A stretch of DNA of 64,000 nt, from contig NZ_CP064188.1 in NCBI RefSeq assembly GCF_015353075.1, forward strand, positions 1,116,001-1,180,000, written 5' to 3'. The position numbers were made by a program, and so were the translations under genes. Every line of letters starts with the position of its first letter. Within the stretch, counting starts at the first letter, position 1. Positions 18,208-29,019 of this stretch are shown here, one piece after another. Below the pieces are notes generated by a model, which was not told the DNA's origin, did no database searches, and saw only the letters and a program-made list of their open reading frames with translations. This stretch comes from Rhizobium sp. 007 (GTDB taxonomy: Bacteria; Pseudomonadota; Alphaproteobacteria; Rhizobiales; Rhizobiaceae).

Positions 18208-18320
18208 TGCAATTCCTCCCTAGGATTTGGCCCGGTTGTCGACCAGACGCTTTTCGGTTCGGTGCATCGGAACGGACCGGATCCTCCTCCAAGCCACGCC
18301 CCACCTCATCCAGCCATCAG

Positions 18321-18338
18321 AATGAACACGCTTTCATT
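18321..18338. promoter_or_regulatory. LacI-type operator, site 1
   Basis: AATGAACACGCTTTCATT has perfect 6-bp arms (AATGAA/TTCATT). It closely matches the general LacI/GalR palindrome with a central CG. It lies 114 bases upstream of the binding-protein start and shares TGAACACGnTTTCA with site 2, so both are likely bound by the LacI protein encoded next to them. Confidence 0.65.
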
Positions 18339-18468
18339 TTTGTCAACACTGCGGTTGCGCACGCTGGAATATTCGATGGACGAAAGACGGAAAAGGCAGC
18401 AGAGCTGCGCATTCCCGTGAAAACTGCATCGTCGCGCTTGACGATTTGCCGCTCTCAAGTGCACGATG

Positions 18469-18486
18469 AATGAACACGTTTTCAAT
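18469..18486. promoter_or_regulatory. LacI-type operator, site 2
   Basis: AATGAACACGTTTTCAAT repeats site 1 with one mismatch in the right arm. The centres of the two sites are 148 bases apart, close to 14 helical turns, which would permit looping. The site covers ATG 18470, arguing that translation of the regulator starts further downstream. Confidence 0.65.
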
Positions 18487-18505
18487 TCCAGCGCCAGTTA
18501 TCTTC

Positions 18506-19546
18506 ATGAATGAACGCAGCGACAAAAAAATGGCACGTGCGACCGCTGATCTAGTAGCGCGTGAAGCCAATGTTTCGCGGGTTGCCGTTTCGCGCGCGTT
18601 CAACCCCAATGCATCTTTGAAGCCGGAAAAGCGCGACCGCATTCTGCAGATTGCTCGGGAGTTGAACTATACGCCGGATATGGCGGCGCGCTCGCTCGTC
18701 ACGAGACGATCGCATCTTGTCGGCATGATCGTGCCCGACGTGTGCAGTCCCTGGGAAAGCCAGGAAATCGATGCACTGACGACGGCCTTGCAAGCGGAGG
18801 GTTTTGCCACTTTGCTGTTCAAGGCGAAGGCCGATTTGAGCATGGACCAGACCTTGCTCACCTATATGCGCGGTTTCAATCCGGATTCGGTCATTGCCTT
18901 TACGGAGAACGTGGAGCCGGACGTGCTTTGCGGATTTCTCGATCGCGCAGTGCCGATCTACATCATTTATGATGATGCAGAAGAGTTTGGCAAAAAGCCG
19001 TCTGCCAGCCTCTACGACCGGTTGGTCGTGCGGCAGAAAGAGGGCATCGAGCAGGCCGTTGCGTTGTTGCAGGGTTATGGCGCCCGCCGCGTTGCCTATC
19101 TTGGCGGAAAGCCGCAATCGCTGGCCAATACCGAGCGTGAACGCATCATCACGCAGGTTCTTGTAGGGCGCGGCATGGCGCCGCCGATCGTCGTGCCTGG
19201 CGACTACACCTACGATACCGCCTATCGCGCGACGGTGGACCTCTTCCGTGTCGGCGATGGAGCCGATGCCATCTTTGCCTCCAACGACGTCGGCGCGTTC
19301 GGCGCAATCGATGCGTTGCGTCACGAGCTTTCCTTGTCGGTGCCGGGCGATGTCAAGATCGTCGGCTTCGACGACATCCCGCAATCGCATTGGAAGAGCT
19401 ACAACCTCACCACCGTCCGGATCGATCTGACAGATCGGGTCCGGGCGCTCGTCCGGCTGATCCTCAAGCGGCTCAAGACACCCGACGCCGGACGCTTGAT
19501 CGAGACGCTGAGCACCCGTCTCGTCGTGCGCGGCACGGTTGGCTGA
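18506..19546 (+). CDS. LacI-family transcriptional regulator
   Basis: A 346-residue repressor-type regulator. The helix-turn-helix is ADLVAREANVSRVAVSRAF with hinge helix YTPDMAARSLVTRRS. A periplasmic-binding-protein-like effector domain follows (LVGMIVPDVCSPW, DAIFASNDVGAFGAIDAL, VKIVGFDDIP). Start codons at 18470, 18506 and 18530 are all in frame; 18470 lies inside an operator-like palindrome and none has a good Shine-Dalgarno, so 18506 is a compromise. It is divergent from the sugar importer and 11 bases upstream of the DUF5054 gene, so it probably controls both directions. Confidence 0.9.
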   Translation: MNERSDKKMARATADLVAREANVSRVAVSRAFNPNASLKPEKRDRILQIARELNYTPDMAARSLVTRRSHLVGMIVPDVCSPWESQEIDALTTALQAEGFATLLFKAKADLSMDQTLLTYMRGFNPDSVIAFTENVEPDVLCGFLDRAVPIYIIYDDAEEFGKKPSASLYDRLVVRQKEGIEQAVALLQGYGARRVAYLGGKPQSLANTERERIITQVLVGRGMAPPIVVPGDYTYDTAYRATVDLFRVGDGADAIFASNDVGAFGAIDALRHELSLSVPGDVKIVGFDDIPQSHWKSYNLTTVRIDLTDRVRALVRLILKRLKTPDAGRLIETLSTRLVVRGTVG

Positions 19547-19557
19547 ATGGAACGTTC

Positions 19558-21483
19558 ATGACGCAAAAGCGTGTGCATCTGGTCTTCAAGACCCATCTCG
19601 ACATCGGTTTCACCGACCATGCGGAAAAGGTCCGCCGCCAGTATCACGAGCGCTTCATTCCGCAGGCGATCGAGACGGGCGACCATTTTTACGCGGAAGA
19701 TCCAGGCGATCCGAAGTTCATCTGGACCACCGGTGCCTGGTTGATTTGGGACTATCTGAATTCGTGCCGGCCGGAAGAGGTGGCGAAACTGGAGCGGGCA
19801 ATCGAACGCGGTCTCATCCGTTGGCACGGCCTGCCATTCACCACGCATACGGAGTTGATGTCGCCCGATCTTTTCCGGGCCGGTCTTTCCTACTCGCAGG
19901 AATTGGATCGGCGTTTCTGCAAGAAGACGATTGCAGCGAAGATGACGGACGTGCCGGGACACACACTCGGCATGGTGCCGCTGCTTGCCGAAGCCGGCAT
20001 TCGTTTCCTGCATCTCGGCGTCAACACTGCTTCGCCGCCGCCGCAGGTGCCTGATATCTTTCGCTGGCGCGCGCCCGGCGGCGAAGAGATCGTTGTGATG
20101 TATCAGCGTTCCTATGGCGAAACATACTTCCCGGACGGTGTTTCCGAGGGTTTGGGCTTTGCGCACACGAGCGATAATATTGGCCCGCAAAGCGTGGCGC
20201 AGACAGCCGATGTCTACCGGCAAATGCACCAGCGTGATCCCGATGCGATTATCCGTGCAGCGACGCTTGAGGACTACGGGGCGCTTCTTTGGGAAAAACG
20301 CGAACGCTTTCCCCGTATGGAGCTCGAGCTCGGTGACAGCTGGATTCACGGCATTGCCAGCGATCCGCAGAAAACCGCGCAGTTTCTCGCGTTGCAGCGG
20401 CTCTATGACCGTTTTGCAGCTGAGGGCCTGAATTCCGCCCGGCTCGCATTCGGCCGCAAGCTTACTCTGGTTGCGGAACATACCTGTGGCGTCGACATCA
20501 AATCCTATCTCCGAGACGACCAGGCCTGGTCCCGCGAGGATTTCGAAACAGCCCGGGCGAGCGACTACCGGTTTGCCTATGCCGAAGCCTCCTGGAATGA
20601 GCAGCGCTCCTATCTTGATGAAGCCGTACGGCAGCTGGATGGCGCCGATGCCAGGGCCGCAAAGGCCGCTCTTGCCGAGCTTTCCGCGCCCGTCATGATC
20701 TCGGTGGGCGAGCGCCAGCAGCGCCTTTCGGCCGGCGGTTGGGCCATTGATCTCGATCCTGTAACCGGCGACATTTCCGCTCTTACGGTGCCTACCGGCA
20801 GGACGATTGCCGGTCGCAGCGGATCGCTGATTGCCTATCGATACGAGAGCTATGACGCCAGCGATGTCGGCCGGCATATGGATACATATCTTACGCATCG
20901 TCAGGAATGGGCGATCCTCGATCACGACAAGCCGGGGCTTGCCAGGTCCGGTGCTGCGCTGTCGAGAACCTACATGCCTGCCTTGAAGGCAGCTGGTCGA
21001 GCAGGGGTGCTGCTTGCTATGCCCGATGAAGCGGTCAGCCGATACGGCGCGCCGGAGTATGTTATGCTGCAATTTTTAGCGCACGGCGATGTCCTTGAGT
21101 TTCGGGTGACGATGCATTCAAAAGCGGCGAACCGCATGCCGGAGGCAAGCTTTCTTTCCTTCACACCGCAAGCAAGGGCCGAATGGAGCTTGCGCAAGAT
21201 GGGGCTCTGGCACAAAAGCGGCGATATTGCTCGAGGCGGCGGCGCTCAACTCCAGGCTGTTAGCGGCGTTCGTGGCGACATGAATGGGACTGTGCTGTCC
21301 ATCCAACCATTCGACACGCCGCTCGTCGCACCGCAAAGCTGGGATTTTATGACTTTTTGCAAAGCGTTACCTGACTTTGCCGACGGCGTGCGCTTCAACC
21401 TGCACAACAATAAATGGGGTACGAACTTCCCCATGTGGTGGGAAGGCGACTTTTCGGCGCGCTACCGACTCAGTGTCACCTAA
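19558..21483 (+). CDS. DUF5054 protein, GH38-like N-terminal domain
   Basis: A 641-residue protein. Its N-terminus, HLVFKTHLDIGFTDHAEKV, resembles the metal-binding H-x-D motif of GH38 alpha-mannosidases, and MTDVPGHTLGMVPLLAEAGI and FLHLGVN follow as in that barrel. The C-terminal half looks like a beta-rich carbohydrate-processing domain (from about residue 400, ending with NNKWGTNFPMWW). I believe this is the DUF5054 family, whose substrate is not known. No signal peptide is seen, so it is cytoplasmic. It starts 11 bases after lacI and is probably co-regulated with the adjacent importer and PHP hydrolase, suggesting a glycosidase acting on the imported compound. Confidence 0.75.
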   Translation: MTQKRVHLVFKTHLDIGFTDHAEKVRRQYHERFIPQAIETGDHFYAEDPGDPKFIWTTGAWLIWDYLNSCRPEEVAKLERAIERGLIRWHGLPFTTHTELMSPDLFRAGLSYSQELDRRFCKKTIAAKMTDVPGHTLGMVPLLAEAGIRFLHLGVNTASPPPQVPDIFRWRAPGGEEIVVMYQRSYGETYFPDGVSEGLGFAHTSDNIGPQSVAQTADVYRQMHQRDPDAIIRAATLEDYGALLWEKRERFPRMELELGDSWIHGIASDPQKTAQFLALQRLYDRFAAEGLNSARLAFGRKLTLVAEHTCGVDIKSYLRDDQAWSREDFETARASDYRFAYAEASWNEQRSYLDEAVRQLDGADARAAKAALAELSAPVMISVGERQQRLSAGGWAIDLDPVTGDISALTVPTGRTIAGRSGSLIAYRYESYDASDVGRHMDTYLTHRQEWAILDHDKPGLARSGAALSRTYMPALKAAGRAGVLLAMPDEAVSRYGAPEYVMLQFLAHGDVLEFRVTMHSKAANRMPEASFLSFTPQARAEWSLRKMGLWHKSGDIARGGGAQLQAVSGVRGDMNGTVLSIQPFDTPLVAPQSWDFMTFCKALPDFADGVRFNLHNNKWGTNFPMWWEGDFSARYRLSVT

Positions 21484-21578
21484 GAAGCAAGCCTCCTGGT
21501 TGCGCACATTTGCCGCTCTCAGGCGGCCCTTCTCTATTCGCTTTTCCATCGTGCGATTTTCCGTTTGCCCGGAGTCAG

Positions 21579-21592
21579 ATACTAATATACTA
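21579..21592. promoter_or_regulatory. Direct repeat upstream of the kdu regulator
   Basis: ATACTA occurs twice with an 8-bp period (21579-21584 and 21587-21592) in otherwise GC-rich sequence, about 80 bases before the GntR start. It may be part of a promoter or an operator. The evidence is weak. Confidence 0.2.
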
Positions 21593-21673
21593 CTTCCGCC
21601 GAAGGCCTGCGGGAGGGCAATCGGTGCAAGTCAGTCGGTATTTCAAACTGCGATTTGACAAAATGCGTGGCCA

Positions 21674-22444
21674 ATGAGCGAAGCGCGCAAGAAGCGTTCC
21701 TTGGCGGGCGTAACCCAACTTTCCCACCAGCGTGCCACAGCTCCCCGCGCCGCAACCCTGGTCTACGATGTTTTGCGCGACGACATCCTCTCGCTTCGGC
21801 GCAAGCCCATGGACTTGTTGAGCGAGAAGGAGTTGGAGGCGCACTTCGGCGTCAGCCGAACGCCGATCCGCGAGGCGATCTTACGTCTTTGCGACGATGG
21901 CCTCGTTGATATCTTTCCCCAATCCGGCACGTTCGTCTCGCGCATTCCGCGCCGCGCGCTCTATGAAGCCATCCTTGTGCGCAAAGCCCTCGAGATAACC
22001 ACCGTCGGCCATGCCGTGGACAAGATGACGCCCGCCGGCATCCGTCTGCTCGATCGCAATCTCGACGATCTTGGCGCCTGCCTTCGCAATGGCGAGGTGA
22101 CGGCATTCCACCGGCTTGATATCGACTTCCACAAACTGATCAGCGATATCGCCGGCTTTTCCGGCATCTGGGCAATCATCGAGCAGGTCAAGGTGCACAG
22201 CGACCGTTACCGCCTCCTGACGTTGCCGCAGGATGGCCGTCTCGCCCGCGTCATCGAGGAGCATTCGACCGTCATCGACTGCATGCGCAAGGGCGACAAG
22301 AAGGGTGCCGTCGAGGCCATGGACCTCCATCTCGGCAGACTTCTGCACGAGGTCGAAAGGGCCGAAATCTGGGACCCGAATTACTTTATCGAGGATGCGA
22401 AAAAACCTATGGTATGCACTGAAAAGAAAGGACATTTTCAATGA
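21674..22444 (+). CDS. GntR-family regulator (FCD type) of the kdu operon
   Basis: A 256-residue regulator. A winged helix (YDVLRDDILSLRRKPMDLLS, then LEAHFGVSRTPIREAILRL, SGTFVSRI) is followed by an FCD domain with metal-binding-type residues: D in DIDFHKLI, H in VIEEHSTVI and H in MDLHLGRLL. The stop overlaps the kduI start as ATGA, so it is translationally coupled to the catabolic genes and likely autoregulated with them. The inducer is probably a keto-deoxy uronate intermediate (inference). Upstream sequence 21484-21673 has no other gene. Confidence 0.9.
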   Translation: MSEARKKRSLAGVTQLSHQRATAPRAATLVYDVLRDDILSLRRKPMDLLSEKELEAHFGVSRTPIREAILRLCDDGLVDIFPQSGTFVSRIPRRALYEAILVRKALEITTVGHAVDKMTPAGIRLLDRNLDDLGACLRNGEVTAFHRLDIDFHKLISDIAGFSGIWAIIEQVKVHSDRYRLLTLPQDGRLARVIEEHSTVIDCMRKGDKKGAVEAMDLHLGRLLHEVERAEIWDPNYFIEDAKKPMVCTEKKGHFQ

Positions 22445-23277
22445 AAGTCGACGTAAGACACGCTTCCCATCCCGAGGCCGTCCGCGCCTACGACACGGAC
22501 ACACTGCGACGCCACTTTCTTGTCGACACCGTCTTCGAAGGTGGCGAAATCAGGCTTACCTATTCGCATTACGACCGCATGGTGATCGGTGGCGCAATGC
22601 CGCTCGGCGCCGCACTCACGTTGTCGGCGCCAAAGGCAATCGGCCAGGAAACCTTCCTTGCCGAACGCGAGCTCGGTGCGCTGAACATCGGGGCAGCAGG
22701 CCGCGTCCTGATCGACGGCAAGGCGTACGATATCGCGAAATACGATTGCCTATATATCGGCAAGGGCGCGGTGGACATCCGCTTCGAAAGTGCTGATGCC
22801 GGTAATCCCGCCAAGTTCTACCTCGTCTCGACGCCGGCACATCAACCGCATCCCACGGTGCTCTTGACGCGCGAACAGGCTCGGCATCTAACGTTTGGCG
22901 AAGCGGCAACTGCCAACAAGCGATCAATCTTCCAGTTCATCCATCCCGAGGTCTGCCAGTCCTGCCAGCTCACCATGGGACTGACGATGCTGGAGCCGGG
23001 CAGCATCTGGAACACCATGCCGAGCCACATCCATGACCGGCGCATGGAAGCCTACCTATACTTCGATCTCGATACCGATCAGCGCGTCTTCCATTTCATG
23101 GGCGAACCGCAGGAGACCCGGCACATGCTGGTCGCAAACGAGCAGGCGATCATCTCGCCTCCGTGGTCGATCCATTCGGGTGCTGGCACCAAGAATTACA
23201 GCTTCATCTGGGCGATGGCCGGTGACAACAAGAGCTTCACCGACATGGATCAGATCGCGATCGCAGATTTAAGGTAA
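22441..23277 (+). CDS. kduI: 5-keto-4-deoxyuronate isomerase
   Basis: A 278-residue enzyme, full family length. KduI interconverts 5-keto-4-deoxyuronate (from unsaturated uronates of pectin or other polyuronides) and 2,5-diketo-3-deoxygluconate in the cytoplasm. The zinc ligands are visible: His196 and His198 in PSHIHDRRMEAYLYF with Glu203, and a later His in PPWSIHSGAG. The N-terminal RHASHPEAVRAYDTDTLRRH also matches. It overlaps gntR by four bases and is followed after five bases by kduD. No pectate lyase or polyuronide porin is present in the window. Confidence 0.96.
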   Translation: MKVDVRHASHPEAVRAYDTDTLRRHFLVDTVFEGGEIRLTYSHYDRMVIGGAMPLGAALTLSAPKAIGQETFLAERELGALNIGAAGRVLIDGKAYDIAKYDCLYIGKGAVDIRFESADAGNPAKFYLVSTPAHQPHPTVLLTREQARHLTFGEAATANKRSIFQFIHPEVCQSCQLTMGLTMLEPGSIWNTMPSHIHDRRMEAYLYFDLDTDQRVFHFMGEPQETRHMLVANEQAIISPPWSIHSGAGTKNYSFIWAMAGDNKSFTDMDQIAIADLR

Positions 23278-23282
23278 GTCCA

Positions 23283-24038
23283 ATGGCAAATCCATTTGAT
23301 CTTTCCGGTCGCGTGGCCATTGTCACGGGCGCCAATACTGGCATAGGGCAGGGCATTGCGATGGCGCTTGCGGAAGCAGGTGCCTCGATTGCCGCCGTCG
23401 GCCGCTCGTCTATGGATGAAACCGAGGCGATGGTCACGGAGGCTGGGGCACGCTTCCATGCCATCAAGGCCGATCTTGGCACGATCGCGCCGGTAAAGCG
23501 TATCGTCGCCGAAACGCTCTCGGCCTTCGGTGCACTCGACATCCTCGTCAACAATGCCGGTATCATTCGCCGCGCCGATGCGATCGACTTCACCGAGGAA
23601 GACTGGGACGCCGTCATCGACACCAATCTCAAAACGGCCTTCTTCCTATCTCAGGCCGCTGGCCGCCACATGATCGAAAAGGGCAGGGGCAAGATTATCA
23701 ACATCGCCTCGCTGCTGTCCTTCCAAGGCGGCATCCGGATTCCGTCCTACACGGCCTCGAAGAGCGGCCTTGCCGGCGTCACGAGGCTGCTTGCCTGCGA
23801 ATGGGCAGGCAAAGGCGTCAACGTCAACGCCATCGCGCCCGGCTACTTTGTCACCAACAACACGACGGCGCTCCGCGAAGATCCGGACCGCAGTACCGCC
23901 ATTCTGGCACGCATCCCGGCAGGGCGGTGGGGAGTGCCCGCCGAACTCGGCGGTGCGGCGGTGTTTCTCGCCTCATCGGCGTCCGACTACGTCCACGGCA
24001 CCGTCCTGCCGGTCGACGGCGGGTGGCTGGCTCGCTGA
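23283..24038 (+). CDS. kduD: 2-dehydro-3-deoxy-D-gluconate 5-dehydrogenase
   Basis: A 251-residue short-chain dehydrogenase, reducing 2,5-diketo-3-deoxygluconate to KDG with NAD(P)H. It shows TGANTGIGQGIA (cofactor loop, residues 15-26), NNAGI, the catalytic Ser in INIASLLSFQGG, YTASK, and a terminal VDGGWLAR as in known KduD proteins. Position directly after kduI supports the assignment over other SDRs. It is the last gene of the uronate operon; the thi box starts about 70 bases downstream. Confidence 0.93.
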   Translation: MANPFDLSGRVAIVTGANTGIGQGIAMALAEAGASIAAVGRSSMDETEAMVTEAGARFHAIKADLGTIAPVKRIVAETLSAFGALDILVNNAGIIRRADAIDFTEEDWDAVIDTNLKTAFFLSQAAGRHMIEKGRGKIINIASLLSFQGGIRIPSYTASKSGLAGVTRLLACEWAGKGVNVNAIAPGYFVTNNTTALREDPDRSTAILARIPAGRWGVPAELGGAAVFLASSASDYVHGTVLPVDGGWLAR

Positions 24039-24110
24039 CTGCAAAGGAGGGTGACTTGAGCCGCTCGTCTTGACACCGGCGACACCCGACCTTAACCTTT
24101 GAACATTCAC

Positions 24111-26132
<2,022 letters not shown>

Positions 26133-26133
26133 G

Positions 26134-27117
26134 ATGCGCGTGCTTGTCAAAGGGGCCGGCGTTGCCGGCCTCTCGGTTGCCCATGCGCTTCACGCCGGCG
26201 GTGCTGGTGTGACGGTCGTGGATCCGAATGAGGGTTTCAGGGGTGCCGCATCCTGGTTTGCCGGCGGGATGCTGGCGCCTTGGTGCGAGCGGGAAAGTGC
26301 TGGCGAGGCTGTGCTTCTACAGGGCCTCGATGCCGCCGACCGGTGGGAGGTAATGGTGCCGGGAGAAGTGCGACGCAATGGTACGCTCGTGGTCGCGCCG
26401 GCCCGCGATCTTGGTGAACTGCAACGCTTCGCCAGCCGCACGACCGGTTGCGAATGGCTCGATGGGAAGGCCATTGCTGGGCTGGAACCCGCCCTTGCCG
26501 GGCGCTTCCGGCAAGGCCTGTTCTTTCCTCGCGAAGCCCATCTTGATCCCCGCCGGACGCTCGCAAGGTTGAGGGAGAGGCTTGCAACGCAGGGCGTGTC
26601 GTTCGTTCGAGATGCCGACGAGGGCAGCTTCGACGACTGTGTCGACTGCACGGGTGCGGCGCAGATTGGCAAGGCCGGCGGGCTGCGCGGCGTTCGCGGC
26701 GAGATGCTCTATCTCAAGACCTGGGAGGTGGACCTTGCCCGCCCGGTTCGCCTGCTGCATCCGCGCATCCCGCTCTACATCGTCCCCCGCGGCGACGGGC
26801 TTTTCATGCTCGGTGCCACGATGATCGAAACCGATTTCGACGGGCCGATTTCGGCACGCTCGTTGCTGGAACTGCTGAATGCCGCCTACGCGCTTCATCC
26901 GGCCTTTGCGGACGCAACCGTCGTCGAGACCGGGGCCGGAATCCGCCCCGCCTTCGCCGACAACTTTCCCCGCGCCGCCCGCGACGCGAACACAGTATTC
27001 GTCAACGGCTTGTATCGTCACGGTTTTTTGCTGGCACCGGCAATGGCGGCGGAAGCTGCGGAGCTTGTATTCGGCAAACTCCAACAAGTAAGCCAACAAG
27101 AAGGTATGTTTTCATGA
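26134..27117 (+). CDS. thiO: Glycine oxidase of thiamine synthesis
   Basis: A 327-residue FAD-dependent amine oxidase (DAO family). The N-terminal dinucleotide-binding motif is VKGAGVAGLSVAHAL. WFAGGMLAPWCE follows, and the C-terminal HGFLLAPAMAAEAAELV is the FAD-binding end. ThiO oxidises glycine to dehydroglycine, which ThiG uses for the thiazole ring. A long open frame upstream in the same phase runs through thiC and is not used; ATG 26134 follows the thiC stop by two bases. The stop overlaps thiS as ATGA. Confidence 0.95.
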   Translation: MRVLVKGAGVAGLSVAHALHAGGAGVTVVDPNEGFRGAASWFAGGMLAPWCERESAGEAVLLQGLDAADRWEVMVPGEVRRNGTLVVAPARDLGELQRFASRTTGCEWLDGKAIAGLEPALAGRFRQGLFFPREAHLDPRRTLARLRERLATQGVSFVRDADEGSFDDCVDCTGAAQIGKAGGLRGVRGEMLYLKTWEVDLARPVRLLHPRIPLYIVPRGDGLFMLGATMIETDFDGPISARSLLELLNAAYALHPAFADATVVETGAGIRPAFADNFPRAARDANTVFVNGLYRHGFLLAPAMAAEAAELVFGKLQQVSQQEGMFS

Positions 27118-27311
27118 GACTGATCATCAATGGCGAAGCTCAGAATATCTGTGCCAAGACGCTTTCCGAGCTGCTGAGGCTGATGGACTACGAAGGCGAG
27201 TGGCTCGCGACCGCCGTCAACGGCGAGCTCGTCCACCGGGAGGATCGGGCTGACCATGCGCTTGACGAGAATGACCGGATAGAAATCCTGACGCCGATGC
27301 AGGGAGGTTGA
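27114..27311 (+). CDS. thiS: Sulfur carrier protein
   Basis: A 65-residue ubiquitin-like protein ending in the required Gly-Gly (TPMQGG), which is adenylated and thiocarboxylated to donate sulfur to ThiG. LLRLMDYEGEWLATAVNGELVHR is the typical central region. The gene overlaps thiO by four bases and is three bases from thiG. No thiF for activating it is present in this window. Confidence 0.96.
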   Translation: MRLIINGEAQNICAKTLSELLRLMDYEGEWLATAVNGELVHREDRADHALDENDRIEILTPMQGG

Positions 27312-27314
27312 GCC

Positions 27315-28088
27315 ATGCTGAACCTTTATGGAGCCGAAATTGCGTCCCGCCTTCTTCTCGGAACGGCTCGCTATCCCTCACCGGCAATCTTGACTGAAGC
27401 CGTCCAGCGATCGCAGACCGCAATCGTCACCGTCTCCTTGCGCCGTGAAACCGCCGGCGGCCGGAACGGTGGTGCGTTCTTCGACATGATCCGGGCGCTC
27501 GGCGTACGTGTGCTGCCCAATACGGCCGGCTGCCATGGCGTCTCCGAAGCGGTGCTGACGGCGAAGATGGCGCGCGAGGTGTTTCAGACCAACTGGATCA
27601 AGCTGGAGGTGATCGGCAATCACGATACGCTGCAGCCCGATGTCTTTGGGCTGGTCGAAGCCGCGCGTATCCTCTCGGGTGAGGGCTTCGAAGTCTTCCC
27701 TTACACGACCGATGATCTTGTCGTGGCGGAACGCTTGCTGGAAGCGGGGTGCAAGGTCTTGATGCCCTGGTGCGCGCCGATCGGCAGTGCCGCCGGGCCG
27801 CTCAATCTTTCTGCCCTTCGGGCCATACGCGGGCATTTTCCCGAGGTGCCGCTGATTGTCGACGCCGGCATCGGCAGGCCCTCGCATGCAGCAACCGTCA
27901 TGGAACTCGGCTTTGATGCGGTTCTTCTCAACACCGCTGTGGCGGGCGCCGGCGATCCTGTCTCCATGGCCGTGGCTTTCGCCAGGGCGATCGAGGCCGG
28001 CCATCAGGCATTCGGTGCCGGTATGCTGGAGCCGCGCGAGATGGCCGTGCCCTCGACACCGGTGATCGGTAGGGCGGTCTTTGCATGA
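27315..28088 (+). CDS. thiG: Thiazole synthase
   Basis: A 257-residue TIM-barrel enzyme joining deoxyxylulose phosphate, ThiS thiocarboxylate and dehydroglycine into the thiazole phosphate. The Schiff-base lysine is Lys96 in [10 protein letters not shown]. Phosphate and substrate loops [25 protein letters not shown] and [12 protein letters not shown] are intact, with the family's usual length. The stop overlaps thiE as ATGA. Confidence 0.97.
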   Translation: MLNLYGAEIASRLLLGTARYPSPAILTEAVQRSQTAIVTVSLRRETAGGRNGGAFFDMIRALGVRVLPNTAGCHGVSEAVLTAKMAREVFQTNWIKLEVIGNHDTLQPDVFGLVEAARILSGEGFEVFPYTTDDLVVAERLLEAGCKVLMPWCAPIGSAAGPLNLSALRAIRGHFPEVPLIVDAGIGRPSHAATVMELGFDAVLLNTAVAGAGDPVSMAVAFARAIEAGHQAFGAGMLEPREMAVPSTPVIGRAVFA

Positions 28089-28693
28089 GGCTCGATCCAT
28101 TCTACCTGATTGTCGACAGTGCAGAGTGGATAGCCCGCTTGGTCCCGCTCGGCGTCAAGCTGGTTCAACTCCGCATCAAGGACCGGACGGAGGCAGAAAT
28201 CCGTGCTGATATCCGCAACGCAAAGACGATCTGCTCCGCAAATGGATGCCAGCTGATCATCAACGACTACTGGCAACTGGCGATCGAGGAGGGATGCGAT
28301 TTCCTCCATCTGGGACAGGAGGATCTGGCCGGAGCTGATCTTCAAGCGATCCGTGAGGCCGGACTGAAGCTCGGGCTCTCGACCCATGACGGAGCCGAGC
28401 TGGAGACAGCGCTCGCCGCAAAGCCGGACTATGTCGCGCTCGGCCCAATCTATGCGACGATCCTGAAGCAGATGAAATGGGCGCCGCAAGGGCTGGAACG
28501 GCTCAGCCAATGGAAAACACGCATCGCCGGCCTGCCGCTTGTCGCCATCGGCGGGCTGAATGTCGATCGCATCGACGGCGTCTTTGCCCATGGCGCAGAC
28601 AGCGCGGCCGTTGTGACCGACATCACGCTGAACAGCGATCCAGAGGCAAGAACCAGGCAGTGGCTAAAGGCCACCGCCAGATGGAGAAGCTGA
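28085..28693 (+). CDS. thiE: Thiamine phosphate synthase
   Basis: A 202-residue TIM-barrel enzyme that couples hydroxymethylpyrimidine diphosphate with thiazole phosphate. It shows [45 protein letters not shown] (often GxSTH in the family) and [11 protein letters not shown]. It is translationally coupled to thiG and ends the operon. ThiD, which makes the diphosphate substrate, is not encoded here. Confidence 0.95.
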   Translation: MRLDPFYLIVDSAEWIARLVPLGVKLVQLRIKDRTEAEIRADIRNAKTICSANGCQLIINDYWQLAIEEGCDFLHLGQEDLAGADLQAIREAGLKLGLSTHDGAELETALAAKPDYVALGPIYATILKQMKWAPQGLERLSQWKTRIAGLPLVAIGGLNVDRIDGVFAHGADSAAVVTDITLNSDPEARTRQWLKATARWRS

Positions 28694-29019
28694 CGGCCAA
28701 TGAGCGCCATTTCGAGCCGCTCGGTGTGCCGCTCGCCAATCCCTTGAAGCAGTTGCCGACCATGCAATGATTGGCCGTATCGTGACCGACCGGCGTATCC
28801 AGGCGGGGTGCTTCCCGTCTTTGGATCGTCTCCCCTCTCGGGGAGGACTTTACCAAAAGCTGCGAGAAACTCACATGACGGCTGCCAGACCGAAAAGCAC
28901 TGTTGCCGTGCTCACAAGACGCGATTCCCGGCTCGCGCGGAAATGGAAGATGCAAGAACTAGGCTCTGACATCGGCGGGCAAATCCCACCATCGCAATCT
29001 ACGGACCGTCAACTACGCG
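28694..29019. other. Convergent intergenic region after thiE
   Basis: This 326-base stretch separates convergent operons. CTCCCC-TCTC-GGGGAG (28830-28845) forms a small stem-loop followed by only a weak T tract and could be the thi operon terminator. A 29-codon frame from ATG 28681 has no support. Nothing else is recognised. Confidence 0.35.

Noticed and set aside
19399..21072. 557-residue open frame on the minus strand
   Set aside because: It is antisense to the DUF5054 gene in high-GC DNA, lacks a ribosome-binding site and has arbitrary composition.
28681..28770. 29-codon frame overlapping the end of thiE
   Set aside because: There is no ribosome-binding site and no recognised product; it probably arises by chance.
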